Shown here piece after piece: positions 20,146 through 32,610 of a stretch of DNA of 64,000 bases. Under the pieces are notes generated by a model, which saw nothing but the letters and a program-made list of their open reading frames with translations, ran no database searches and was not told where the DNA came from. This DNA is from Phymorhynchus buccinoides (lineage: Eukaryota; Mollusca; Gastropoda; Neogastropoda; Raphitomidae), in NCBI GenBank assembly GCA_017654935.2, contig CM065690.1:6702016-6766015 (forward strand). The letters run 5' to 3'. Each line of letters starts with the position of its first letter. The stretch's first letter is position 1. Both the position numbers and the translations under genes were made by a program.

Positions 20146-22767
20146 GATGACTTTTATGTCTTGATATGTGGGGATTTGAACTCGAGGACTGCTGACAAGA
20201 ATATTGACTTCAGTTTATCTGATGATGGAAGAGACTTGGATGAAATAAGCAAAATAGTAAAGAGACATTCACAAGATGATGAAATGAATTTATTTGGTGA
20301 GCAATTGATTGACTTTTGTAATATTTTTGACTGCTTGATTTTTAATGGTCTTGATGTGTTTGGTTTTGATGATAGTTGTACGTTCATTTCAGTTGCAGGT
20401 TCCAGTGTTGTTGACTATTTTATTGCTTCTATTGAGCTCCAGTACAAATTGTGTTGGAAATCTTTGTTTGTCTCTGAGATGGTAGACTCTGACCACTTAC
20501 CTATTACATTGTCAATTTGCGTTCATTCTGATATTAATGTGACACCTCGTCGAGAAGCAGAAAATAGTAAGTCAATCCCTACTAAGAAGGTTGTCTGGGA
20601 TAAAGGGAAAGAACCCGAGTTTGTAGCTAACGTTAATAGTGAAAAGATTGCAAGTATGTTAGAAGCTGCCACTATGGAACTAGACAATAATGTTAATCAT
20701 GCGTTGGAGGTTTTTAATAATTGTTTAAAAAGTGCCACTGATTGTATGGTGAAACAATGTTATATATCTTCAGGCAAGAATACAAACCCATGGTATGACC
20801 AAGAATGTAGGGATGCAAAAGCCAACTGCAAAAGGCTGTTAAAAGTTTTTAGGAAAAGCAAAAAACAAAAGAAGGAATGTGTCAAGGATGATAGGCAAGA
20901 ATTTGTTAGACATAGAAAAGCTTACAAGAAATTGCTTAAAAGAAAAAAACGTGAATTCCGTAGAGATACTGCAGAGTCTCTTGCAGCAAATGTGAACAAG
21001 CCAGCAGAATTTTGGAAAGAAATAAAGAAGCTTGGTAACAGCAATTTGAAAACGAATGCAAGTGATAAAATAAACTTAGATGACTGGTTTAACCATTTTC
21101 AAGGAGTTTTCCAAAAAGGTGGTGATGGTAATATTAATGGAAATAATATTGATAATGATATAAATGATGCAAGTGATCACTGTCTAAATAAGGAAATGAC
21201 AGAAAAAGAAGTTACAGATGCAATGAGGAAATTAAATAATGGAAAGTCAGGGGGGTTGGATGGTGTTGTTCCAGAAATGTTAATAGCAGGAGGTGAAAGG
21301 GTTGTTACATTTATGACCAAGCTTTTTAACAAGGTTTTTGACTCCGGGGAATACCCACAAGAATGGTCGAAAGCAATTGTCATTCCAATCTTTAAGAAAG
21401 GTGACCACGACCAGCCAGACAATTATAGAGGAATTTCACTCATTAATGCTTCATGTAAATGTTACACATCTATTTTAAACAACAGGCTAAGCTCTTGGTT
21501 AGAGAAAAATAATACTATCGTTGAAAACCAGGCAGGATTTCGAAAAAACTATTCCACTGTCGACCAAATGTTCAATCTTTATGCTTTAGTCCAAAAATGC
21601 TTTAATAAAAGAAGACAGAAACTGTATGTTTGCTTTATTGACTTCAAAAAGGCTTTTGATTCGGTAAATCATGATAAACTATTGGAAGTAATATATAATG
21701 AAGGTATAAGAGGAAAGTTTTTCAGTGCTTTAAAAAGTATGTATGAGTCTCTGGTTTCTTGTGTGCGTGTGAACAGTGAATTTTCAGATTTCTTTAGTTG
21801 TCCTACAGGTGTGCGACAAGGTTGTGTCATGAGCCCTACTTTGTTTTCCCTTTTTATTAATCAGTTAGCAAATCATATTAACAGTACTGGTGTCCATGGT
21901 GTACAGATGTTACCTACTTTGCTTGAACTATTCATACTGTTGTTTGCAGACGATGTGGTTTTGACATCAACAACCCCTGGCGGTTTACAATCCCAGTTAA
22001 ATTCGCTTAAAATTTGTTGTGATGATTTGAAATTGACAATTAACAAAGATAAGACCAAAGTAATGGTGTTCAGGAAGGGAGGGTATTTGGGACAGCGAGA
22101 AAGGTGGTTTTATGAAGGAAAAGAATTAGATGTTGTTAATATTTACTGTTACTTAGGATTCTCTTTTACCACCATGATAAGTTTAAAACTGGGTACAAAT
22201 CATTTGGTAGCAAAAGGAAAGAAGGCGTTATACTGGCTTTGTCAAGCGTTCAGAAAATGTAAAGAAATGTCACCTAAAATATTTTTCAGAATATTTGATG
22301 CTAAAGTTCAGTCTATTTTATTGTATTCTTCTGAGATTTGGGGTTTTAAGAGGTTAGACCACATTGAAAAAGTACACTTATTAGCTTGCAAAAGATATTT
22401 GGGATTGCCATTGAAAACGCCAAATAAAATGATTTATGGAGAGTTAGGTAGATACCCACTGTTTGTAAACTCACGTATACGATGCATTAAATATTGGTTT
22501 AGACTGTTAACTATGGATAATGATAGATTACCTAAACAAGCTTATTTAATGATGATGTCCATGGATAATGATGGTAAAAGATGCTGGGCTACTGAAGTGA
22601 AAGAAATGCTTTCAAATGCAGGTTTCTACCAAGTCTGGTTAAATCAAGGGGTCGCAAATATTAATGTGTTTATAAGTGAATTTAAACAGCGTTTAATAGA
22701 CATGTTCTTTCAAGAATGGTCTGGTGCAATCCGAGATAAAGAAAGATACAGCCTATACCTTGGTTAA
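20146..22767 (+). pseudogene. 5'-truncated non-LTR retrotransposon ORF2 (APE + RT)
   Basis: The open frame runs from the repeat junction with DDFYVLICGDLNSRT, the middle of an AP-endonuclease domain whose N-terminal part is missing. The last APE motif SDHLPI is at residues 110-115 counting from 20161. The reverse transcriptase follows, with KGDHDQPDNYRGISLI, then FIDFKKAFDSVNH (from about 491), GVRQGC (about 550) and the catalytic FADDVV (595-600). The frame ends at 22767 because of a frameshift near 22750; the rest lies in the next frame. It is a LINE of the APE-bearing clades (jockey/I/CR1-like; clade not resolved). Truncation and the frameshift mean it is inactive. Confidence 0.9.
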
Positions 22768-23116
22768 GAACAATCTTGCACTATGTACATACTTAAATGA
22801 AATTGATATTTTTTGCTTCCGTGTGGCTTTAACTCAGATTAGATGTGGAGTATTACCAATTAACAAAAATATGAACAGATATGGTATAGATGTAACACAA
22901 TCGTATTGTCCGAAGTGTAAAAACATGTTAGAGGATGAACTGCATTTTTTGTATCATTGCCCTTTGTATTCAGAGCTTAGAAATAGATATTTTGCAAATG
23001 GAATCAATGTTCCACTGGAGAGACTACTTGACGGAGAATGTAAAACACTTTCTATTTTAGTTTCCAAGTATATCTTCCACGCCATGAGACAAAGACAGCA
23101 ATTTTTGGAAGGCTAA
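22745..23116 (+). pseudogene. LINE ORF2 C-terminus with CCHC-like finger, frameshifted
   Basis: In the frame after the RT ORF, reads KDTAYTLVKNNLALCTYLN, then SYCPKCKNMLEDELHFLYHC, ending FLEG and a stop. The Cx2C...HxxxxC arrangement is the Zn-finger-like tail found in several LINE clades. Continuity with the previous ORF needs a one-base shift. Copy 2 differs just here (cagccagctt against cagcctatacctt) but is also out of frame. Confidence 0.8.
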
Positions 23117-23428
23117 ACATTAATGTTCAACTATATATTAAGAAATGATTTTGATTGTTAAGTATTATTTGTGTTTGTGTTGAACCAGTTAATTGTCTAT
23201 TCTATGTAGATATCGAAAGTAATTGCCAAGAACGTGCAATTTATACTTTTTTTCCTTTTCTTTCTTTTTCTGTATTACTATTTATGTTCCCCCATTCTCC
23301 CCAATGTTTATGTGCCCATGGCCTAAAGACATTAAAATATTTCAAGTTTCTCTCTCTCGCTCTCTCTCGCTCTCTCGACTCTCCTCTCTCTCTCTCTCTC
23401 TCTCTCGCTCCTCTCTCTCTCTCTCTCT
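23117..23428. mobile_element. LINE 3'UTR ending in CT tract
   Basis: Non-coding AT-rich tail after the LINE stop, then ttaaaatatttcaagtttct running into (CT)n. The boundary with the right direct repeat lies in the CT tract. Confidence 0.6.
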
Positions 23429-23759
23429 CTCAATACGCCCAACTAAGAATATCACGCGCTAAGCCCCTACTGGTTTGATTGCCCCCTGGCGCTAAAATGC
23501 GCGTCGTATATAAGTTGATCATAGATTGATCATAGGACCCTTGACCCAGGGTCTCATGACATCGTGGGATATTTGGTATATATATGTAGGCAAAGTTTGA
23601 TAATAAAATTAATTTAATAAGTTCGATTATTTCCTGGTATTGCAGTATCTCCAAGATCGATCCACCGTGTTATACAATTTACGACATGCACTAATTTCTT
23701 GAAACACGTCAGAGGTTGTTATATTAATATTATTTTCTTGAGAATAAGATTTATTTCAT
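23429..23759 (+). repeat. Right ~330-bp direct repeat flanking LINE
   Basis: Same sequence class as 19827-20145, with a small internal duplication (gttgatcatagattgatcatag) and many substitutions in its 3' half. The equivalent repeat in copy 2 has the 3' half of the left repeat instead. Confidence 0.88.
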
Positions 23760-24600
23760 CACCTTTGGCTGTGTTTTTCTAAGTGACGTCATTGTTCCCG
23801 TTTGATTGATTCAAAGTGTTACCAAGTTTAATTTCAAGTCTAAAGTCCCTTCTAGTTGAGTCTTTTTTCCCTTTTTCTCTGTTGTTCGTGTGTGTGGTGT
23901 GTGTGTGCGTGCCGTGTACATGCTGTGTGCGCTGTGCGTGCGTGCGTGCGTGCGTTTTTTTCGAGATCGTCGTTTGTGACTGCTTTTCTAATTCCCGTGA
24001 GAATCTTTCATAATGTTTGTTTTTAAATTCGTTTACACATGGACATGGTTTACGCATGCATTAATCTAGTGGCCCTAGCAAGGTTAAACTCACAGTCCCA
24101 CACTTTCACTCTCATGCTCTTTTCACTTGTAGGCGCATGTGTCTTTCTTGTCTTGTTTCATCCCAGTAGACCTAGTCTTTGTTAGAGCAGCTAGCGCTAG
24201 GCTCCTTTTTTCGTGCTGTGTGTTGTTGGCTGCAGGCAGAGTTGGCATTGTTCGCTTGAATTGTTCACTTCTGGATACCAGTATGACACTTTGCACAGTG
24301 ATAGAGGCATGTTTCAGGATCCAGAAACAGCCGGGGGGCAAGCTCTAAGAGAGCTGTGAAGAAAATGATGGGACGTTTTTTAAGCATACCCCCAAAACGC
24401 ATTTTTGCAAGGGACGCAGAGTATAATCCTCACTGTCTGCAAAATCAGAATTTTTTTTCTACACAAAAAGCCAAAGTGATGTTTGTTAATACCCTCTCTT
24501 TGAAATGGAGACAGGTAAAAAAAACTTCCCACATAAATAAAATCTGCATTTTTAAGCATTTAGTCCTTATACGGCTTCTGATAACGAACGTTCCAACATG
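23760..24600. other. Spacer without supported gene
   Basis: GT-rich low complexity at 23880-23960. The plus-strand frame 24356-24622 is nearly unchanged between copies, but the whole block is near-identical, so that is not evidence of coding. Confidence 0.45.
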
Positions 24601-24740
24601 CGCACATGTGTTGGGTGTGTAAACAAATCAACCCATTGTTGTCAGATGCGCGTGTGTTGGGTGTGTAAACAAATCAACCCATTGTTGTCAGATGCGCGTG
24701 TGTTGGGTGTGTAAACAAATCAACCCATTCTTGTCAGACA
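24600..24740. repeat. 46-bp tandem repeat, three copies
   Basis: Unit gatgcgcgtgtgttgggtgt plus gtaaacaaatcaacccattg plus ttgtca, three copies. It lies about 350 bp beyond the 3' end of the minus-strand PIN/CXC pseudogene, where subterminal repeats would lie if that gene is a transposon. Confidence 0.85.
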
Positions 24741-25083
24741 GACTTTTACCTTGCAAAAGGTACATTGTCCCACATGTTTAAACAAAGTCAAGAAACATTA
24801 TGTCACATATAATTATCTTTTAAACCAATCTACTGCAACCCCTGAATCGTATGTATTTTTACGAATGATGCTGCAATAACGACTCTAGTATTAGTTACAC
24901 AGTCAACCTACATTTTTTCTAACTTGCAAATTCACACATTTATAGACTACATTCTTTCAAACTGCTAAGAAACATAAAATATGTTTGACAAACACTCATC
25001 ACAACTTTTTAGATGGTGTATCACAAGACAGAAACTCACACTGTCAGAAGTCCATGAACGTCGGCCAGATTTGTTCACACTGT

Positions 25084-28000
25084 TCAGTCACGCTGACACT
25101 TGCCATCACAAGCACAGAGTGCTGTGCATGGAAGATATGCTCCCACACATTTGCAGTTGCCTCTGCACCCTTTTTTGTCCAGCTTGCACCCGCACTTGAC
25201 TAACTCAGTGCAGATCTTTGAGGTCTCGGGAAGAGTGGTCCACACAGGCCTGTAAGTGCCGTATTTTCTGGCCCATCCCCACTGTTCTGGATCATGCATC
25301 TCTGGCTGGGCAATAACTGCTTCCTTCCATATGAGGGCTTGAAGGAGAGCACGTTTTGTGTGCTCTTGAAGGGCGGCTTGAGTTGGTGGGATCATTTCCA
25401 GCATGTGCCCTTTCTTTGTGAACAGGTGCTTTCTGGTGTCATTCAAACTGCTGTGGACACTAGGTTTGTCATACACCAGTGACACAAACCGTTCAACCTG
25501 AGGAAAACTGTCCTGCAGTGTCTCTGGTGAAGTCAGCATCTTGAGGAAAAGCTTTGTGAATTCTGGATCAGACATCCACACCTCCCAGCAGGTTTTCTTT
25601 CCAACACCGATGAAGTCACAACCTGTTAGTGAGTGAAACATCAGAGATGCTGCTGCTTTCTCTGGCCCCAGTGTGGTGGCAAAGGCATGAGCAGGGAGAA
25701 AGCGATAATGTGTCCCAGCACCAAATGCAATCCACAATGTGTCTAGCTTGAGTGAATGGTAATGAGCTGTGGCCAGCACGACAACATCAGTGTCGAAGTC
25801 TGATCATCACGTCCCTGTGCTTCGTCTGGGCCAGGTCAAAACAGTGTACAATGAGTCTTGTGTCCGCTTCTTCATGTGAACAGGGTGACAGCCGGGATTT
25901 CTGGTCTTCTGAAACGTCACTAGAACTGACAATATCCACGCCTTGTGTTGCGATGACCATTTTCCCTTCTTGCTTGACAAGCTTGACATTTTCAGACAAG
26001 AAATGAAACAGCTCTGTTTTGTTCTGGCTATTTCGAAGGAACTCAGGCCATTTGCGTGGCAGCGCAACATCTGCATTCACTCTTCTTCTGATGCCAGACC
26101 CTCGCTTCTTCCTTACTGATGATTTCAGACTGTTGTCACGATAACAGTCCCAGACAACGTCGACACGATCCGCAGTAGCCAGGCACGTCGGGATGTGTGG
26201 CAGAAAAACAGAGTCACTGTAGTCTTGGAACAACCCCCAACCACCACCCACACCCAAACACAAAGGCTAATATGTGACTTGTCCTGGTTTTAGAATGTGC
26301 ACAAGGGCGGCACCATCAATGACAACAGCTGACACGTGTGGCTCACTGAGAACCGGGTCATGATTTCTTTCAAAGCACTGAATTAAGGAGGTCTGATTTA
26401 CTGCCTTGCCGCAGATCTCCAGAATCTGATATTGATGGTGGAAAGGACTGATTCTCGTGCTAAAAAATTCCTAGAGATCACCTCTTCTAGCCTGACATCC
26501 GATGTACAGTCTTGAAAACAAGCCACAGTTGGTTTTGGCTGTCTTCAGTTTGAGGTCTTTGGTCTTCTGTGAGGACTTATTCTGATTGCTGAACAAGGCA
26601 ACTCTCTTCATTTGCACAGAGTCTGACAGTAGCTTTGTTCTTTGCTGTAGTCTCTCATCAAGAAACGCCAGGTACTCTGCTTTGCCTATCTCTTTGGCAT
26701 TCATCACTGTTTTTACAACTTCGACATTTGCAACGTCTTTGGTAGACAGAGACAGAAGTTCTTCACTCTCTTCTGCAAAGGGATTCCCCAGATACGACAG
26801 TTTCTTTCTGAGTGAGTCAAGGTCGATTTTGAACCGTTTCTGGTGACTCTCAGTCTGTTCATGGTGCATTTTGTCACTGTTACTTGCTGACATCGTTGTC
26901 TGTTCATAATCCAGAACGATTCGTGCCATTTCTGGCCTAGCTGTCATCCAACGTTCAAACGCAGCTGTATTTTCTGTGAGTCCAATAGCCCCTCCTTCAC
27001 CTTTGACCATCTTGTTCATTTGCTCATGGGCGTGGTCCAAAGCGATGGATGAGAAAGCTTTGTCTGTCTTCTGGACGGTGAACTTTCCTGCAGCAAAAGC
27101 CTGGGCAATCTCTGGAGCTTTGGTCGGCAGTTATTTCATGTCCCGTAGATGGACAGGCAGCCAGCGCGCATAGTGATAGTGATCAAGGAGGAAGAACCAT
27201 GGCAGAAGTTCTTCAAGGGACTGCATGTACAGGGGGAAGTTTGAGGTTCTGAGAGACCTCACAAACGTGAGAATGGACAGTTCAAACTCCATTACCAGCG
27301 ACCAGTAGAGAAACTGAGGATGCTTCTTTTGCTTTTCAGACTTCCACTCCATGAATGACAGTCTGCTCTCGGCCTCTTTCAGCTGTGCAGTGTACTGTTG
27401 GTAAGCTTCAGTTTGAAGCAGAAACAAAGCAGCAACAGTAACTTCATGAGCGTACCTGGTCTTCTTAAGGTCTCCACAATTCAGCAAGCTGTTTGCTGTA
27501 GCTGGTCCCACAACATCAGACTCAGAAATAGCCTGCGTTCATCCGCTGTCTTCCAGCCATGTCCCTATAGCACTCCAAGCTGCCTGTTCGATGTGAAATC
27601 CTCCCATGACAACGACTAGACTGTCTTCTCCGTATTGCTCTGGCCATGTCCATTGGATGGTCTTTGCAATTTTGAATAGAGGTTGATCACACGTCATGAC
27701 TGGAATCTGTCCAGGGTTGAGGTATTTGGTAGCATTCTTGATAACATCCATGGCATGGTGGATCATAGCAGGCGACTGGGCAGGATCTTCAAACAATGGA
27801 AGAAGTCTACCTGGGCACTTTGGTTTGACCTGCTGGTGCTCATTTGCGTGGAAGGAAGCCCAACTCAGAGATTGCTGTCCCATGAAACGAACCCTTTGCA
27901 GTAGATGGTGAGGGATTGTGGTCCACGTTGTCCACAGCTCCTGTTGTGAAGACGGGTTTGTGGAGGCCAGGTGGAACAACAATACCTTCCTTCTTGTAGT

Positions 28001-28745
28001 GTGCACAAACGGCATTGGACAGCTCATGTGTTAGTTGATTGATTCTCTTGGAGGATACTGATACTCCAACATTGTGAAACTTATCTATGAGGCCTTTCTT
28101 GCGCGTGTGTGTGTGAATGAGGAGTCCCATATACAGTGGAAACGGAGTTTCTTTATCTCGATCGTGACGGTACTTTGTTGGATGTGCAGCTCGTGCAGTC
28201 CGTTTCACAGCATTGTATTTGAGCAGTTGAGCAATCGACAAGCTTGCAGGGTTTGTGTTTCGCTTTCCGCTTTTTGCAATGCCTGGCCCTTCAAGAATCA
28301 TGTCAACGAATGAGTGTAGAACAAGAGGTACTCCTGTCTCTTGACAGCCCTTCTGGAAGTAGCCATTAAAGGTATAGCATTCACTGAACATGTTAGCACG
28401 TATGATTTTTGCAGCTTGGGCCCAAATTAGTGCCTCCGTGGTTTGGGTATTGTCCATTGCCTTTGACACGGCATTTCCAACGCTTGTGTCCAAGGTCAGC
28501 AGAATGTCTCGTCCTTTTTTGTGAGCAACAAGACCAGGAATGTGGGCTAAACGTTTCTCCTTCAGCCTTGTTGAATTTTCCCGTAATTTGCAGCTGTGTC
28601 CTAGTTTAACCAACCGTCCATGGTACAGAGAAACAACTTCAGCAAGCTTGACAACATGTGGGACTTTTAACAGCTCATCTTCCAGATACATGACTAGGTC
28701 TGCAAAAGCAATACCCAATAGTTTTGCATCGTTCTCAAGGCCACT
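25084..28745 (-). pseudogene. PIN/FEN1-like plus CXC-tail multidomain protein, degraded (copy 1)
   Basis: Same gene as 51812-55700 (described there) with extra damage. A 266-bp deletion at about 27868/27869 removes the region after the DNVDH motif and shifts the frame. About 46 bp at 26231-26276 replaces 8 bp, breaking the first part of the PIN-like module. It shares with copy 2 the nonsense codons at the ends of the segments 27539-28027, 27131-27511 and 26471-27040, and the frameshift at the DTD motif near 25780. It runs head-to-head towards the LINE, on the opposite strand. It is not functional as it stands. Confidence 0.82.
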
Positions 28746-28869
28746 TGATGTCTGTACGGGTTCGTTCAGTTTAGCGGCGGTACGGCCACTTCACAGTCGC
28801 AGAAAATCGGTGGGTCAGCATCATTGGCTGGTTGGAGTAGGTGGAATTCTGGCGCAGTCTGCAGACTAA

Positions 28870-29070
28870 CGCTGCCGGTGAAGGGGGTGTAGACTTACAG
28901 CTTGTTACATTCTCTCTCTTGCCATGCAAATTGAATTTACATTTAATTAGATTCCCTTTGTTTTCTCATCATCTCTCGACTTATTTAGTTTTCCTCTTTT
29001 TTGTCCTGCTTTTATTTTGTGCACCATATCCAAGCACATGCAAAAAGTACGTTTTCATGCATTAGGTCAA
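28870..29070. other. Flank of the minus-strand pseudogene
   Basis: AT-rich, no gene recognised. Confidence 0.4.
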
Positions 29071-29073
29071 ATA

Positions 29074-29120
29074 ATGTATGCTAATACAAATCTTTTCATC
29101 TAAAAATTCAATCCGTAGTG

Positions 29121-29166
<46 letters not shown>

Positions 29167-29298
29167 CCCCCCCCCTCTCTATCTCTCTCGTTGTGGAGGT
29201 AGGTTGACTTCATATTCGTCATGCTCGGGTTCTCTCTCTTCGTCTCGCTGATTATCTCATGTATATGTATGCTAATACAAATCTTTTCATCTAAAAAC
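29074..29298. repeat. CT-rich insert between ~31-bp direct repeats
   Basis: gtatgctaatacaaatcttttcatctaaaaa (two halves: gtatgctaatacaaatc, ttttcatctaaaaa) occurs at about 29076-29106 and again at 29268-29298. It flanks about 160 bp with (CT)n and ttgtggaggtaggttgactt. This looks like a target-site duplication or a local slippage duplication. Confidence 0.7.
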
Positions 29299-29359
29299 TT
29301 ATTTTTTATATTTATGACACTTTTGATATTGTTCTATTTTATATGTGAAATGCGATGAG

Positions 29360-29591
29360 ATTCTCTCTCTCTAAAAGGAGGATGGGGCAGACAATTGTTT
29401 AGTTTAATTCTTTTGGTTGTTCTTTGTATTTATGTTTGGTTTCTTTTCTTCATTTTCTTTTTTTTTTTTGCATGAGGACTGGACAAAAAAAAGCAATGTT
29501 GCTTAATCTATTATCCTCAATAAAGAAAACTTATTCATTCAGTCATTCATTCATTCATTCATTCTCTCTCTCTTTCGCTCTCTCTCTCGCG

Positions 29592-29622
<31 letters not shown>

Positions 29623-30102
29623 TTATTCGGCTGTCTCCTCTCTCTCCCTTTCTTCGCGCTCGCTCTCTCTCTCATGATCAGCTCGCTCTCTCTAGCGATC
29701 TATCAATTTCTCTCTCTCTCTTAACTTGATTGATTGATTGGTGTATTGTATTTATTTATTTATTTATTTATTTTGTTTATTCATTTATAAATTCTTGTTA
29801 TTTTGGTGAGGTTGTTTTTGGGGAGGAAATATGAATTTGGCATATGGAGGTATGTTCAAATGTGTCTAAAGCTTGACTTTTTTCTTTTTCTGCATGAATG
29901 CATGTTTTGCAAACACTCCAAGAATATGGGCCTATGGCCTACTCATTAAACATTTCAGTATTCCGATGTTCTCTCTCTGTCTCTCTCTCTCTTCTCTCCC
30001 TCTCTCCCCCCTCTCTCTATCTCTCTCTCTCTATCTGTCTCTGTGTGTGTCTGTCTGTCTCTCCTTCTCTCTCGTCTCTTCTCTCTCTCTCTCTCATCTT
30101 TC

Positions 30103-30136
<34 letters not shown>

Positions 30137-30165
30137 CCATCTCCTCTCTCTCGCACACATAGTCT
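29360..30165. repeat. CT microsatellite field
   Basis: Several (CT)n tracts with (ATTC)n near 29536-29565 and (ATTT)n near 29750-29770. The copy 1 tracts are shorter and more interrupted than those of copy 2. Leu/Ser open frames here are artefacts. Confidence 0.9.
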
Positions 30166-30760
30166 ACATGCAACATGAAAAAAGGGAAAGGGAAAGTCAA
30201 GTAAGGACACGATCATAAAGAAAAAAGACATATATCAAAACCACAAAGAATAATAAAATAAGAGAATACCAACTCTCTAAGCGTCAGTTGATTGTATCCT
30301 ATCCAAACAATAGAAATGAAAAACCAAGGGCCAGAAACAGAGAAATAAATAAGAAGACAGAGAGGGAATAGTGGTTATCAAGATGTCTATCAGTGTTCGC
30401 GTTATTTACATTATACTCTCTTGCCACATTTATCACTGTGTATATATCGCATACGTTTTACAAATTACTTTTTTCCTTGTCTTAATAAAGATCTCTGTGT
30501 GGTGTGAGTGTGTGCGTGTTGAGGGGTGCTGGTGTTTGTGTGGGGAGGGGGGTGCATTTTGCACTATTTGCATTATTGTGTATGTGTGTTGGTGTATGTG
30601 CTCAGTCCGTGCAACTCAGTTGCTATGGCTGACTGAATGAAAGATGAATAATGAGTCTGTGTGTTGTGTGTTTGTGTGTGTGTGTGTGAGTTGCTTTGTA
30701 TATGCGTTGTTGCTGGTTTGTGTCATTCTTAAACACTATTTTTTGTTGTCTATTTGTTGA
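30166..30760. other. Intergenic, no supported gene
   Basis: An open frame at 30371-30640 (89 codons, starting after gttatcaag) is near-identical in copy 2. It encodes a Cys/Ile/Val-rich peptide over GT-rich DNA; I do not call it. Confidence 0.45.
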
Positions 30761-30764
30761 TGAA

Positions 30765-30827
30765 TATTCAATTGTAAAGCGCTTTGGGTTCATTTTAGGT
30801 AAAGCGCTAGATAACTACTACTACTAC

Positions 30828-30867
<40 letters not shown>

Positions 30868-30877
30868 TATTATTATT
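30765..30877 (+). mobile_element. LINE/SINE 3' tail with (TTA)n
   Basis: ttgtaaagcgctttgggttc, then gtaaagcgctagataactac, then (TTA)n. This is the stem-like AAGCGC...GCGCT 3' end plus microsatellite tail usual for RTE/CR1-type elements. Confidence 0.65.
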
Positions 30878-30921
30878 ATATAAGTGTATTTTTTGAGTTG
30901 ACTCGGTATATCACTATGTAG

Positions 30922-31004
30922 GTGGAGTGTTGTCCAGAGATGCTGATCGCGATAACTGGGACTTCCCAGAGAGTGAAACAGACGTCATTTCTAATAAATC
31001 TTAA
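30922..31004 (+). CDS. Candidate terminal coding exon (low confidence)
   Basis: An acceptor-like tcactatgtag precedes a phase-1 open stretch that reads GVLSRDADRDNWDFPESE then TDVISNKS and stops at 31002-31004. It is acidic, like a cytoplasmic tail end, and identical in copy 2. The pyrimidine tract is weak and no matching upstream exon is visible apart from the receptor 13 kb upstream, whose introns are also phase 1. At 27 codons it could be chance. Confidence 0.25.
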
Positions 31005-32610
31005 AACCCATTTCTGCCAACATTTTGCTTTTTAACAACGTTGTCTTAAACACAGGAACGCAGTTTTAAGCATTTATTTCAAATGTTAAGCTTTTAGCTT
31101 GATATTTATGGTGAAAGACAGGTGCGTCCCATATGATGGATGCTAGGTCAGAATGGATAGGTTTTCTTCTTCTTCTTTTTTGTCTGAAGCACAGGTGCCA
31201 GGGAAATTCACTTTATTGCGAAAACATTTTGGGTTTATTCAAAAATATTATCATAATCAGGTCCAAACCAAATATCGATAACAAAGAAAAATAATATTTA
31301 ATGTAAATTATATTAATACAAATAATAATCTTTAATGTTAATTTCCATCAACCGGGTGAAATAGGCCTAATTGGATGTTTTTACCTTCGCGAGTGTTGAT
31401 CTAAAAAACATAACATTTTGAAAGTAAATGTTTTATTGAGACAAACCAATAATGGGCCATTTCTTTTAAATTTTTTGCGTGTATGTGATGGGATTGTCCA
31501 TTCCTACGTTAGCATGTTCTACCAGAGGACTCTTTGTATGATAGTGCTGTTTCGTGTTGCCTTTTCAGCATAAATGTTCACTTTTTTGTGCAGACACGAT
31601 TTTATGGTTTTCAAATTTGGGGTGGTATTGTTTGTTGAGCTGTTGTATCGAAACTAATCGAACGAATGCAACAAAACTTATCCGTTCTTTTATGCGCATA
31701 TAAAATGCACGTGTGTAGTTTCTTTTGTCCTGCAGTATACTAATGCACAAATTGGCTGCCTTGAAACATGAACCTTTGTTACACTAAATTTGTGAAATTG
31801 CCGATTTTACTTGTTTCTTGCAACATAATTGTGCTTTTTATAATTTGAAAAGTCACAATTTGATGCGTTGTGAGAGCCCTGTCAGTTGGAAATGGCCAAG
31901 GATATGTTAGATGTTTTGTTTTACCACTGATTCGATGTTCATGTTTCAGGTTCGCCAATTTGTGCAATGATAAGCCTACATAGTACCCAATGCACGTTTG
32001 CAAGAACAAGATAGAATGACATGACAAAGTCGGTAGCATAACTAACTATTTGTCATGAGTGGTGACAACCAGAATTAGTTCGTTGGGTTTTTTTTAAATT
32101 CAAATTAACTTTTAGCCTTTGAAACTTGAAGTTTGACTCGGCTTGTGACAACCATATTTAGTTTTTGTTTGTTTGTTTTCCTTTGTTTTTGTCTATATTT
32201 ACTTGATACGGAAACTTCCAGATGTAGTTATGTTTTTGGTAACATTTTGGTTGTTTTTTGTTTTCTGTGAGACTGCAGCTCCATCGCGAAACTCGACTGG
32301 AGATAAACAGGGAGATCGCCATGAAATATGTGTTGATTTTGGCCTGATCGTTACATGGCGGCTGAGTCGTTTGAAGATGGCAACAGGTGTCGTTGTTAAT
32401 ATATTGGCCAATCGATGGAAGAGACGCACAGACTGTGATGCAGCACTGTTGAACTACAGGGAGCTGTCATTGAATGATGCGGATCGTGGTGGGTGGGCTA
32501 TACGGAGATGGCAATACTGCAGAGCTGAACACTGGTGTAGCAAGTCAGAATATACCTCGTCCAAAATATACCCGGGTATACAATGGCATAGACCAGAAAA
32601 TACCCTGGTA
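31005..32610. other. Intergenic, no supported gene
   Basis: An open frame 32173-32613 in copy 1 is broken in copy 2 by substitutions and small indels (stop after cgaaacacaactctag), which argues against a protein. Confidence 0.5.
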
